From: Truepera radiovictrix DSM 17093
GTDB taxonomy: Bacteria; Deinococcota; Deinococci; Deinococcales; Trueperaceae
Direction of reading: 5' to 3'
Assembly: GCF_000092425.1 (NCBI RefSeq)
Contig: NC_014221.1
Coordinates: 2,175,001-2,239,000 of the forward strand
DNA: 64,000 nt
A model generated the notes under the pieces. That model was not told where the DNA came from, did not search any database, and saw nothing but the letters and a program-made list of their open reading frames with translations. Positions within the stretch are counted from its first letter, which is position 1. Each line of letters opens with the position of its first letter. Shown in pieces: positions 26,763-36,300 of the stretch. The position numbers were made by a program, and so were the translations under genes.

Positions 26763-28051
26763 GGGCTTGGACCTTCGGTTTCACTGTGACTGCGCTGCTA
26801 AGTGCGTGGCCGACAGCAGCGGCGCAGAGCGGTACGGGACGCTTTGTCGTTGTTCCTTACGGGTGGGCCTGGTTTTTATTCTTATTCACGCTCTCGGTGC
26901 TCATGGTAGGGCTTTGTGGCTACCTCTACGGGCGCGCCACCAAGCCGATGAAAGCCTTTCGGACCGCAATCACGTGGAGCAAGCACCTCTTTTTATGGGT
27001 AGCGGTGCTTTTGACGCTCTACCCCGTTATCTACCTCGTCGGGGTGTCGTTCGGGCGCAGCAACGCGCTCGCCTCTATACCCCCACGCGAAGGCAACCTG
27101 CTCGTCCGGGCCGGCGTCTTACCCAACCCCGCCGACTTCTCGCTCGTACAGTATAGGAGGGTTCTCGCTGACACGCACCTTTACCCTTACCAGTGGGGAC
27201 TGCTCGCACTCTTTACAGCCGCAGCGCTCCTGTTTGTACTGCTTTCACTTGCTCGACGAAGCGGCAAAGAGGGGTGGGTGGCACGCCTACAACGCCTAAG
27301 CGGCTGGATCATGCTGGCGGCGGTGGCGCTACTCGTCGTGACCTTGAGCGCCGAGCAGTTTTACACTTTAGACGCCAGCGGCCAACGGCGACGGGCATCT
27401 AGCGGCGGCATGATGGTGCTCTATATCCGCAACACGCTGTTGGTCTCCGGCATGACGGGACTCTTTGCCGTCTTGATCTCCACTACGGCAGGTTACGCGT
27501 TTGCCCGGATGCGTTTCGAGGGGCGCTACGGCACGCTCCTCGCCTTCGTCTTCGTGCAGATGTTCCCAAGCTTTATGGCGCTCGTGGCAATCTTTTACCT
27601 GATGAATTACCTCGGGCTCCTCAACACCTTTACCGGCCTCATCTTGGCCTACTCAGGAGGCGCTATCGCCTTTTCATCGTGGATCTTTAAGGGTTACCTA
27701 GAATCGATCAGCCCAAACCTCGAGGAGGCAGCCATGGTCGACGGGGCGACGCGCTGGGGGGCGTTCTGGCGTATCATCCTCCCTATCAGCGTGCCCATGC
27801 TGCTCTTTATCTTCCTTTTGCAGTTTATCGGCACCTATAGCGAATTCCTGCTGGCCAACGTACTGCTCACCAGTAACGATAGGTGGACTGTAGGCCTTGG
27901 CCTAAGGGCGCTCGCCTCGAATGCGCTAGCGACGCAGTGGGGGACGCTCGCCGCTAGCGCCGTCCTGGGCAGTCTGCCGATCCTTGTCATCTTCTACGCC
28001 TTTCAAAACGCGCTGAGCGCCCAGTACATTGCCGGGGGGGTCAAGGGATAA
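26759..28051 (+). CDS. Sugar ABC transporter permease, MalG type
   Basis: The 430-residue permease starts at an ATG overlapping the previous stop (ATGA). It has membrane segments from about residue 36 onward, an extra region of about 100 residues between the second segment and the core, and the EAA loop EEAAMVDGATRWGAFWRIILP. The first 23 residues look like a signal sequence. With the MalF-type partner it forms the importer channel. No ATPase gene follows, so the pump probably uses a shared MsmK/MalK-type ATPase encoded elsewhere. Confidence 0.9.
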   Translation: MRAWTFGFTVTALLSAWPTAAAQSGTGRFVVVPYGWAWFLFLFTLSVLMVGLCGYLYGRATKPMKAFRTAITWSKHLFLWVAVLLTLYPVIYLVGVSFGRSNALASIPPREGNLLVRAGVLPNPADFSLVQYRRVLADTHLYPYQWGLLALFTAAALLFVLLSLARRSGKEGWVARLQRLSGWIMLAAVALLVVTLSAEQFYTLDASGQRRRASSGGMMVLYIRNTLLVSGMTGLFAVLISTTAGYAFARMRFEGRYGTLLAFVFVQMFPSFMALVAIFYLMNYLGLLNTFTGLILAYSGGAIAFSSWIFKGYLESISPNLEEAAMVDGATRWGAFWRIILPISVPMLLFIFLLQFIGTYSEFLLANVLLTSNDRWTVGLGLRALASNALATQWGTLAASAVLGSLPILVIFYAFQNALSAQYIAGGVKG

Positions 28052-28078
28052 GGATCAAGATCAGAGCGTAAAGACAGC

Positions 28079-29095
28079 TCACGCGCGACAACGAGGCTTG
28101 AGAGGTACAATCACCCGCACGATCTCCTCCTGATCGTCCGTCTCGGCGAGCTTTAAGACGCCCCGGTACCCCTCGGTCTCGGCGTCGTGGAGGCGGGCGT
28201 TGCACACGATGCTCGTCCGCCCCCGCGCCTGCAGGTCGAACAGGCCCCCTACTAGCATCGGGTTGATGCCGTAGCGAAGGTGCAGCCGCCCCTGAAGGTG
28301 CGCGCGCAGCCCCCACGCGAGCCACGCCTCGCCCTCGGTGACGCTAGGGTCGGGGGGCCACGGGCGCGTCCACGGGGCGAAGTTGGCGCTCGGCTGCACG
28401 ACGATCTGCGCGCCTAGCGCGTCGAAGCGGTCCACGACCGAGCTGTAAAAGCCGTCCAAGCACACCGCCACCCCGACCCGGCCCACGGGCGTCTCGAAGG
28501 TGTGCTGCGCCTCGGGGAGGGCTCGAGAGAGGCCGAGGTGGGACTCGAGCCCCGGCGTCAGATAGCGTTTGGCGGTGCGGTCCAAAAGGGTGCCGGTCGG
28601 GGCGAAGGTGTAGGCGACGTTATAGACGCGAGGATCGGCGATATGGGTGCCGCGCACCGCCTCGAGCTCGATGTGCGGCAAGAAGCTGCTACCCGCCACC
28701 ACGGTCGCCCCCGTACGCCGCGCTGCGGCGGCGAAAGCGGCCGTGTAGGCGCGGTAGGCGGGGAGCGCGCGGGCCAGAAACAAGGCTTCGGGACCTAACG
28801 CGCGAAAGCGCCAGGCGGTTCCGAGCACCGCGCGCCAGTACGTCTGTAGCAGCCGCTGAGCGGCTTCGGTCACGCGGCCCGACCCGGCGACGCGGCCGTA
28901 GTCGCTCCCCGAAGGCCCCAGCGTCAGCAGGAGCGGTAAGCCTATGGTCTCGGGAAAAGCGATCAGCTTGGGCGCGCCGTCCAGCCCCGCCACGGCCCGC
29001 TCGGCGAGCTCGAGGACGCGCGCAGCGAACGTCTCGGCGTCTCGGTAATCCGCGAGGCGCATGGCGGCCTGCACGGCGATGAGGTGGACGGTCAC
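28079..29095 (-). CDS. Carbon-nitrogen hydrolase (nitrilase superfamily)
   Basis: The 338-residue protein has the Glu-Lys-Cys triad of the nitrilase superfamily: FPET (E49), TAKRYLTPG (K176) and VAVCLDGFYS (C212). It resembles amidase- or ureidopropionase-type branches more than true nitrilases, but the substrate cannot be told. It is convergent with the permease gene, 27 bp apart, and is probably unrelated to galactan use. The ATG has no obvious Shine-Dalgarno. Confidence 0.8.
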   Translation of the reverse strand: MTVHLIAVQAAMRLADYRDAETFAARVLELAERAVAGLDGAPKLIAFPETIGLPLLLTLGPSGSDYGRVAGSGRVTEAAQRLLQTYWRAVLGTAWRFRALGPEALFLARALPAYRAYTAAFAAAARRTGATVVAGSSFLPHIELEAVRGTHIADPRVYNVAYTFAPTGTLLDRTAKRYLTPGLESHLGLSRALPEAQHTFETPVGRVGVAVCLDGFYSSVVDRFDALGAQIVVQPSANFAPWTRPWPPDPSVTEGEAWLAWGLRAHLQGRLHLRYGINPMLVGGLFDLQARGRTSIVCNARLHDAETEGYRGVLKLAETDDQEEIVRVIVPLKPRCRA

Positions 29096-29176
29096 GCTCT
29101 AGTGTAAGACCTCACGCTCCGGCGGACATCGACAAGGGATCGCTGAAAGCTAGAGCCCACCGAGCTCCCCGCCTTC

Positions 29177-29362
29177 ATGCGGGCCGCCGCGCGGCTCTTG
29201 GACCGGGAGCTAGATGACGCGGCGCTGGCCGTAGACGCCGAAGGGACGGTATCCCGCACCGCCGCCCTGCGCGCGTTGCGAACGCTCGGCGTGGACGGCG
29301 CGCACCTCAGCGACCCGCCGACGTGGGGGGAGCTCTGCGGCGCGGTGGCGCAGGTGCTCTAG
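29177..29362 (+). CDS. Small reading frame, possible gene remnant
   Basis: A 61-codon frame with strongly GC-biased third positions, like real genes here, but without a clear ribosome binding site. An in-frame TGA sits 11 codons before the ATG, and the intervening codons (KLEPTELPAF) also look coding. It may therefore be the 3' end of a decayed gene. I do not recognise the product. The following ~250 bp up to the promoter at 29540 hold nothing else I can support. Confidence 0.3.
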   Translation: MRAAARLLDRELDDAALAVDAEGTVSRTAALRALRTLGVDGAHLSDPPTWGELCGAVAQVL

Positions 29363-29539
29363 CACGGCCCAACAGGGTTGCTCATGGCCTGCTGCGGTCG
29401 CTCGAGACGCCTGCCGCAGCGCCACCAAGCTCCAACCGTCTTGTTGCGGCAAGCACCCCTGGGACACAAACGCTTGCGGCCTAGCCAAAACCCATGCTCC
29501 TTAAGGCGTGAGTAGCGGGTGGGTTTCGGCCGCCTCCTC

Positions 29540-29593
29540 TTGACAAGGCTGCCTCTACGTGCTCCTATGTAAACAGCTTTCCAACTTGGAAAG
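29540..29593 (+). promoter_or_regulatory. Promoter region and palindromic operator of the membrane protein/regulator pair
   Basis: TTGACA (29540-29545) is followed at a long 20-bp spacing by TATGTA (29566-29571). Just downstream is a perfect palindrome CTTTCCAACTTGGAAAG (29577-29593), lying between the probable start of transcription and the ribosome binding site. It is the likely binding site of the winged-helix regulator encoded by the second gene. Confidence 0.6.
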
Positions 29594-29609
29594 TACTTGA
29601 AGGAGAAAC

Positions 29610-30005
29610 ATGGATAGAGATGAAGCGCAACGTCAGTTAGAGAGCCATGCCCGTCAGGCGCAGCACCTCCAGAGGCGCTACATAAGACCGGTGATGCTCT
29701 TTCTGGCCCTTTTCGCCTTTGCCTTCCTCATCACCGGGGGATCTGGGACGGTGCTAGGCAACCTCGTATTGGTGGGCATCTTCGTGGGGTGGGCCATCTT
29801 TTCTGGACAGCTCAACAGGGTCACTTGGCGCCGCGAGCAGCACCTCAAGCTCGTCGGGGTGCTCTTTTTGGGCTGGCTTTGGATCATCGTGTGTAACGCC
29901 TACTTCGTGAACTGGAACCCTCTGGGCTTGCCCCTCAGCGGGCTCCTCGGGGGGGTGCTAGCCGCCCTGCCGTTTCTCCTGCTCGCGTACCACTACCGTC
30001 CATGA
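29610..30005 (+). CDS. Four-helix membrane protein (2TM-domain-like)
   Basis: The 131-residue protein has a basic/amphipathic N-terminal helix (MDRDEAQRQLESHARQAQHL) and four membrane segments (about 28-46, 48-66, 80-100 and 107-127). No family is recognised with confidence. GAAGGAG lies 5 nt before the ATG. The stop overlaps the start of the winged-helix regulator (ATGA), so the two are co-translated. Such membrane protein/PadR- or MarR-like pairs are often autoregulated. Confidence 0.7.
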   Translation: MDRDEAQRQLESHARQAQHLQRRYIRPVMLFLALFAFAFLITGGSGTVLGNLVLVGIFVGWAIFSGQLNRVTWRREQHLKLVGVLFLGWLWIIVCNAYFVNWNPLGLPLSGLLGGVLAALPFLLLAYHYRP

Positions 30006-30346
30006 AGCACCCGCGCGCCCAACTCGACGACCTCCTGCTCCACCCCGTGCGCTTTTCCATCCTCGCCCTTTTGCACCACGTCGCCAAGGCGGAGTTCGCC
30101 GCCGTACGCGACGCGGTCGAAGTGAGCGACTCCGTGCTTTCAAAGCAGCTCAGCGTGCTCGAGGGGGCGGGTTACGTGGCTGTCGAAAAGCGCTTCTTGG
30201 GCAAGCGGCCAAACACCAGGTTGTCGCTCACCGCACGCGGGCGTGAGGTGTTCGCCACGCACCTAGAGGCTTTGCAGGCGGTGGTGAATGTCGGGCTCCC
30301 CGCAGAGCCCCACGAGCGGGGTGCTGCGAGGCGCGGCGAGGCGTAA
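30002..30346 (+). CDS. Winged-helix transcriptional regulator (HTH_27 type)
   Basis: The 114-residue protein is almost entirely a winged-helix domain: LLLHPVRFSILALLHHV, then VSDSVLSKQLSVLEGAGYVAVEK as recognition region, and the wing RPNTRLSLTARGREVF. This matches small MarR/ArsR-like regulators that accompany membrane protein genes. Its likely target is the CTTTCCAACTTGGAAAG palindrome upstream of the operon. The C-terminal ~20 residues are low in complexity. Confidence 0.82.
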   Translation: MKHPRAQLDDLLLHPVRFSILALLHHVAKAEFAAVRDAVEVSDSVLSKQLSVLEGAGYVAVEKRFLGKRPNTRLSLTARGREVFATHLEALQAVVNVGLPAEPHERGAARRGEA

Positions 30347-30459
30347 CGCGCCCCCGTCCGTAACCCCGCCCTCAGTCGCTGCTAGCAGCTATGCGATGAT
30401 GAAGGCAGCTTGAGATCACAGCTTGAGACGCGAGGCAGCGCGACGCGGGAGGGGTAGGG

Positions 30460-30717
30460 ATGTTAGAAGCTTACGGAAACGAGACCAAGGTGCTGGTCCT
30501 TCACCTCGCTAACCTCGAGCTGAGGCTGTGCGCGCTCGAGGGGCTCTCCCGCGACGAGGCGATTGCGCAGACGACCGACGCAGTCCGGCTGTCGCTAGGG
30601 GCGATGCGCAACACCCTCCTGCCCGACGACGAGGTAGAGACCCTAAAACACCTCATCGCCGCGCAGTACGACCGGCTAGCCCCCAAAGAGGGTGCGGAGG
30701 TGCTCAAAGCCTCCTAG
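30460..30717 (+). CDS. Hypothetical small protein
   Basis: The 85-residue protein is probably helical (HLANLELRLCALEGLSRDEAIAQTTDAV), with a GGGAGGGG ribosome binding site before the ATG and GC-rich third positions, both favouring a real gene. No family is recognised and no membrane segment is present. The ~300 bp that follow (30718-31014) hold low-complexity GTGGCTCGTGG-type sequence and the promoter of the next gene. Confidence 0.6.
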   Translation: MLEAYGNETKVLVLHLANLELRLCALEGLSRDEAIAQTTDAVRLSLGAMRNTLLPDDEVETLKHLIAAQYDRLAPKEGAEVLKAS

Positions 30718-31002
30718 CTCCTCGGCTGCCGCGCGGACGTCGGGGGGTCTGTAGCCTGTGGCTCGTGGTCCGTGGATCACGAACGAGCTATGAGCACTTG
30801 CCGAACGCCTAGCTCACAGGGGCTCTGCCCTCGCGCAGCATCCTCACCGGGGGGCGCCTCTAGTGAGGCTGAGTGCGGCGTTGACCGCTCGGTTACGGCC
30901 ATGGGCCGGACGCCTCGTGGCGTTGACTGTGGGCGCTAGCACCTAGCGCGGAGCCCAAAGGGGCCTTTAGATATCTGCGCCCGTTTCTCATAGCGCCTTT
31001 GG

Positions 31003-31008
31003 TAGACT
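31003..31008 (+). promoter_or_regulatory. Leaderless -10 box of the lptF gene
   Basis: TAGACT, six bases, then GTG: identical in box and spacing to the LacI-family regulator and the pseudouridine synthase genes. Confidence 0.6.
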
Positions 31009-31014
31009 CTCTCG

Positions 31015-32076
31015 GTGTCTAGGCTTCGTTTAGCGGGCTACCTCCTGCGCGAGACCGCTGGGCTCTACCTTTTGGGGGTAGCGGCGTTTTGTCTGCTGCT
31101 GTCGATCGACACGCTCACCGTGTGGGCGGGTTACTTGATCCAGCAAAACGCGACGCTCGGCGTGATCGCGCGGCTTATGCTCTACCAACTGCCGCTATTT
31201 TTACACCTGTCGCTGCCGGTCGCAGCGGTGTTCGCCGTGCTCCTCGCGACCGGCAGGCTCGCCAAGGACTCCGAACTCAAAGCAGCCTACGCGCTCGGGG
31301 TGCCGCCTTTGTCGCTCCTCTGGCCGCTTTTGGGGTTCGGTGTGCTCATCAGCGTCGCGGCGCTCCTTAACAACGGCTACTTGGAGCCGCGCGGGCAGAT
31401 CGCCGAGGACGAACTCGTGGCGTCGTTTTTCAACGCGCGCCCGTCGGCCGAGACGCAGCGCGACGTGTCGTTTCGGCAAGAGGGCGGGCTCTACTACGCC
31501 GCGCGCATCCGGGCCGACACCTTCGACCGCACGCGCGCGGAGCTCTCCGGCGTGCTCGTCTACGGCGACGACGGTACCCTCTATAGCGCCCCCTACGGCA
31601 CCTGGGACAGCGAGGTAAACACCTGGACGCTCGAGGAGGTCGAGGTGCTGCGCGAGGGAGAGGCGCCTCGTTTAGAACCCACCCTCACCCTGCCCTTTAC
31701 GCTCCAGGCCGACGCGGGGGCGAGCTTGAGCGCCGCTGAGAACCTCACCCTGAGCGAGCTCTACGCCCGCATCGAAGCGGGGCGGCGCGCGGGGCAGTCG
31801 GTGCGGGGCGACCTCTTTAACCTACATCGGCGCCTGGCGGACGCCTCGAGCGCGGTTATCTTCGTGCTCATCGCGGGCGCTCTGGGGCTGCACCTGCGCG
31901 GGCGGAGCGCCGGTTTCGGTTGGACCATCGTCCTCTTGGTGTGCTTTTTCGCCCTCTGGACGCTCTCGGAGAGCTTCTTCGAGCAGGGCGTCCTCTCACC
32001 CGTGGTGGCCGCGTGGTTGACGACCGGGGTGGTCGGCCTCATCGGGGGCGCGCTGGCGCTCGTGAGGTTGCGGTGA
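31015..32076 (+). CDS. lptF: LptF/LptG-family permease (first of pair)
   Basis: The 353-residue protein has the LptF/G layout: two N-terminal membrane segments, LPLFLHLSLPVAAVFAVLLATGRLAKDSELKAA (the conserved loop contacting the ATPase) and a third segment, then a periplasmic beta-jellyroll region (about 130-270) and three C-terminal segments. In LPS-bearing bacteria LptF and LptG with LptB extract lipid from the inner membrane. It is followed by a second copy and an LptD-like protein. LptB is not in the window. Assignment as F rather than G is by order only. Confidence 0.87.
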   Translation: MSRLRLAGYLLRETAGLYLLGVAAFCLLLSIDTLTVWAGYLIQQNATLGVIARLMLYQLPLFLHLSLPVAAVFAVLLATGRLAKDSELKAAYALGVPPLSLLWPLLGFGVLISVAALLNNGYLEPRGQIAEDELVASFFNARPSAETQRDVSFRQEGGLYYAARIRADTFDRTRAELSGVLVYGDDGTLYSAPYGTWDSEVNTWTLEEVEVLREGEAPRLEPTLTLPFTLQADAGASLSAAENLTLSELYARIEAGRRAGQSVRGDLFNLHRRLADASSAVIFVLIAGALGLHLRGRSAGFGWTIVLLVCFFALWTLSESFFEQGVLSPVVAAWLTTGVVGLIGGALALVRLR

Positions 32077-32220
32077 GGCGTGCGGTGCGTGGCGTGTGGC
32101 GTGTGGCGCGTGGTTTGGATTCGTGTGGGACATCACGCCTTCTGACTCCTGGCTCCTGGCCACCGACCACTAACTACTGGCTACTGATTCCTGACTCCCA
32201 GCTTTTAGCTCCTCCCAAGG
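32077..32220. repeat. Low-complexity spacer repeat between lptF and lptG
   Basis: This contains GTGGCGTGTGGCGTGTGGCG near 32095 and a CTACTGGCTACTGATTCCTG stretch near 32170. The same two motif types recur in the same order at 33312-33420, and related short runs occur at 16060-16110 and 30750-30800. They look like a dispersed spacer repeat family rather than coding sequence. Confidence 0.6.
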
Positions 32221-32230
32221 TCCCCCGCCC

Positions 32231-33310
32231 ATGACCCGGCGCTTCTCCCTGTATCTGGTCCGCGAGATCCTGCCGCTCTACGCGGCGGGGCTCACGGCGC
32301 TCCTTATCCTCTTGCTCGGCGCCTTTTTGCTCCTTGAAGGCGTGCTCGCCGACGCGGTCGCGCGCGGGGTCGGTCCGGCTCTGGTGGCGCGCTTTTTGCT
32401 CTACAGCATCCCCTCGGCGGCGGCGATGGGGCTGCCCTTGGCGCTCCTTTTCGCGGCGCTCTTGGGCATCACCCGCCTGAGCCAAGACAGCGAGATCAAA
32501 GCGGGGCTCCTTCTGGGGCTCTCGCCGCGGCAGTTTCTGACGCCCATCTTGCTGCTGGGGCTGCTGGTCAGCACCGTGAGCTTTATCAACAACGAACTTC
32601 TCGCCCCCTGGAGCTATAGGCGCGCGCAGGAGGCGCTTAAAGACATCCTGGTGCAGAGCCCGGAGACCCTGATCGAAGCGGGGAGCTTTTTTACCGACGC
32701 GCTCGGGCGCAGCGTCTACTTGGGCAGCATCGCGCCGGGCGGGGTAGTGCGGGACGTGACGGTCATCCAACCGGGGGGCACGGCCGGACCGAGCGAGGTG
32801 ATCCGCGCCGAATCGGGCGTTCTCGACGAAGCGGCGGGGGTGTGGCGCTTAAACGGCATCCGGATGCTGCGCTACCGCGACGGCCGCGTCGTCTTGGACG
32901 CCCCCGCCGACGAGGCGCTGCTACCCGTGCGGGGCCTCTCAGCGAGCTCGAGCACCCCGCCGGAGCTCACGCGGCTGCCCCTGCGCGAGCTTTTCGCGCG
33001 GCTGCGCGGCACCAACCCGCAAGACGCCCCCGCCGAGTGGACCGCCCTGCACCGCAAGTTCGCCGAGCCCTCGGCGGCCTTTGCCTTCGCGCTCTTTGCG
33101 CTCTCGATCGGCCTCTACTCGTTCCGGCGCAACTTCGGGTTGGGGCTCGTGTCGGTCTTGTTCCTGACCTTTATCTACTACGCGACTTGGAGCGTCTCCA
33201 ACCTCCTGGGGGCGCAGGGCACCCTTCCGGCCGCCGTCGCGGGGTGGCTCCCCTTTGCCCTCTACCTGGTCGCCGGGCTCGTGCTGCTGGTGCTCTCGTG
33301 GCGGCGTTAG
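32231..33310 (+). CDS. lptG: LptF/LptG-family permease (second of pair)
   Basis: The 359-residue protein shares the membrane and periplasmic layout of the preceding gene, including SAAAMGLPLALLFAALLGITRLSQDSEIKAG. The two presumably form the heterodimeric LptFG channel, with LptB supplied from elsewhere. Its stop overlaps by one base (TAGTG) with the GTG that most likely starts the LptD-like gene. Confidence 0.87.
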   Translation: MTRRFSLYLVREILPLYAAGLTALLILLLGAFLLLEGVLADAVARGVGPALVARFLLYSIPSAAAMGLPLALLFAALLGITRLSQDSEIKAGLLLGLSPRQFLTPILLLGLLVSTVSFINNELLAPWSYRRAQEALKDILVQSPETLIEAGSFFTDALGRSVYLGSIAPGGVVRDVTVIQPGGTAGPSEVIRAESGVLDEAAGVWRLNGIRMLRYRDGRVVLDAPADEALLPVRGLSASSSTPPELTRLPLRELFARLRGTNPQDAPAEWTALHRKFAEPSAAFAFALFALSIGLYSFRRNFGLGLVSVLFLTFIYYATWSVSNLLGAQGTLPAAVAGWLPFALYLVAGLVLLVLSWRR

Positions 33311-36300
33311 TGCGGCGTGTGGCGTGTGGCTCGTGGCGTGTGGCGCGTGTCTTGTGGCGTCTTCTCCGGCAGCATCCTCCTCGCTTTGTGCTACTGGCTA
33401 CCGGCTACTGGCTACTGACCACCGCTGCCGCCGTCGAGATCCGCGTGCTCGAGGCCGACACCCTAGAGATCCGCCCCATCAGCGTCCCCGGCGGCGAGGC
33501 CACCGAGCTGCTCGTCATCACCGGCTCGCCGGTGCGGATGGAGGTCGGTGGCGACGCGATCACCGCCGAGTACATCGAGTTCGACCGCGAGGCGCGGCTC
33601 ATGCGCATCGTCGGCCCCGGCGACGTGGGCTTCGAGGGCGTCACGACGCAGGGGCGCGACTACCTTTTGGACGTCTCGAGCGAGGAGCTGAGCGTCCGCG
33701 ACGTGGTGATCTTCACCGAACCCATCGACATCCAAGGGGTTCAGGCGACCCGCATGCCGGGACAGATCGACATCACCGCGGGCGCCTTTAGCCCCTGCAG
33801 CCGCTGCGACCAAGAGGTGCAGGACTACCGCTTTAGCGCCGACCGGCTCATCCTCTACCCCGGCGACCGGCTCGTCGCGTACGGCGTCACGGTGTTTGTG
33901 CGCGAGCTGCCGAGCATGGTGCTCCCCGTGATGGTCGTCCCCCTCGGCCCCGAGGACCGCCGGCCGCGCTTTAGCGTGTCGCAGGGTTCCGCGACGACCC
34001 GCGCCGAGGCCGCCCTCGACTGGCCCTACGTGCTCGGCGCCGACGCGTTTGGCACCCTCTCGCTCCGCTACTACGCCGACGTGACGCCGGGCGCCTCGAG
34101 GGGCCCGACCGAGGGACTCTTGGGCGGCCGCGTCGACGAGAGCTACCTAGGGGGCGGTTTCGACGGGCGCTTCTACACGGCGACCGGGGAGGGAGAATTC
34201 GGGGTGTTCTACACGCCCGCCTTCGTCGACCCCTTCGCCCCGGGCGGGCGGACGCAAGACCAGCTCGAGCTCACCCTCGGCTACAGCACCCAAGAGGCGT
34301 TGGGCGGCACCCAGTTCGAGGTGCTTATAGAGCGCGACGACACCCTCAGTCCGCGCATCTTGACCTACACCGCGCGCGTTGGCGGCAGCTTGGGCGGCCC
34401 CCTGGCCCCTTTCGGCGTCCGCTACGTCACGCAGGGGTTTTTCGACCTCGACCCCGACGACGCGGTCTTTACCCCCAGCTACCGCGACCCCGAGGGGCCG
34501 CTGCGGACCCTTTCGCGGGTGCAAGTGACCCAAGACGACGGCGTGCGCTTCTCCGTCGGCCCCTTTACGCTCTCGGGGTTGCGCCTCGATGCGGGCGCGT
34601 TCGAGGACTTCGCCAACCCGAACAACCTCTCCGCGCAGCTCTCGCCCGTCACCTTGGGGGGGCGGGCGGTCGTCCAGCACGGGCGGCTCTTGGCGGGTCA
34701 CACCGTCGAGCTCGCCCCCGTGGTGCCCTTTGCGGGCGCCAGCCTCTCGGGCCGCACCACCTTTACGGGTCAGTACTACACCTCGCAGAATACGGGCGGC
34801 GAGTTTGAACGCCTGGTGGACTGGAACACCTCGCTCACCGCGCGTCAGGAGTTCGGGGTCGGCTCCCTCGAGCTGGCGCTGCGGCGCAACATCTTAGAGG
34901 GCGAGACGCCCTTTTCGTTCGACGCCCGCGCGACGCCGAACAACCGCACCGACCTCACCAGCACCTTCCGCTTCCGACCCGCCGCGTGGTTCGACCTGCA
35001 GCTGCGCGAGGTCTACGTCTTCGAGGACGCGCGCGCGATCGACGCCGTCGGCCCCGGCCCTTTAGAGAGCCGCCTGACGCTGTTTGGTAACGTGAACTGG
35101 CTGAACGTCAGCCTAGAGCACCTCTACGACTTCGCCGAGGGCGACCCCGGCGTGCTGAGCGGCACGCTGGACGTGCGCACGCCCGAGGGTTTTCTGGAGC
35201 TGCCGGTCGACGCCCGCGTCCGCATAGACGGCGCTTACGACCTCGACGTGACGGGCGACCGCGTCACCGGTGCCCCCCGCAACGCGTCCGAGGTCGGCGC
35301 AACACTCGAGCTGGGTTACTTAGACCTCGTGCGCCTCGACGCGAGCTCCGGTTACGACTGGGAGGCGCTGCCCGGTTTCGACGAGGGTTTCGACGAGGAC
35401 TTCGGCGCGCTCGCGCGCGCCGCGGCGAGCCCCGACCTGGCGCCCGCGCAGGCGCAACCGCAGGGCGTGCCGCGCTGGCGGCCGCTCGAGCTGGGCGTCA
35501 GCGTCGGCACCCTCCCCGCTGCGACCGGCGCGCTCGGCGCGGAGGGGGGCCTGGGCGCGCGGGTCTTCTACCAGCGCGACCTCAACGTGGGCCGCCCCGA
35601 AGCGGTCGGGTTCGAGCTCGCTGCACCCTTGGGGCCGGTGCAGCTCGCCGCGGAGCAGATCTTCGACTTCGCGAGCCGCAGCGACGACTCGCTCTTTCAG
35701 CTCACCTGGCCCGGCGTGGCGCAGCTGAGCGGCACCGGTTTCCGGCTCCTGCCCCCCACGCTGCTCGGTTTGACGCCCGACCCGCGGCGCGCGACGACCT
35801 ATCAGCTCAGCTTGCTCGACCAGACGAACCCGAACGCCGAGGTCTACGAGCTGACCTACCGGACCACCTACGGCCCCTTCTCCGACCCCGTGAGCTTCGA
35901 GGAGCGCCTGGGGTTTTTCAACACCAGCTTCGTGGCCAACATTGAGCTGCTGCACAGCTACCTGCAGACCCCCGTCGGGCCCATCGGCTTCGGCGTCGAC
36001 TTTTTGGGGCAGCTGCTGCTGGCCGACGACGCCCTCGCGGTCAGCTACCTGAGTAGCAGCGACCTGACGCTCTCGGTAGACGTGCTCTCGAGGGTGGGGT
36101 TGCAGGGGAGCCTCGCCTACGGGGCGACGTTCGACCCCAGCAGCGGCACCTTTTCACAGCGCGCGCTCGCGCTTAATGACTTCGGCTTGACCGTGCGCGT
36201 CCTCGACGACCTCTACGTCTCGGCGCTCATCACCGACCTCTGGGACTTTACGGGGACGCGCGCCGACGCGAGCAGCCCCTTTAACCTGCAACCGATCCTC

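Noticed and set aside
32842-33309. Long 5' extension of the LptD-like frame inside lptG
   Set aside because: It reads lptG in another frame and gives an Arg/Pro/Ala-rich sequence; the GTG overlapping the lptG stop is the natural start.
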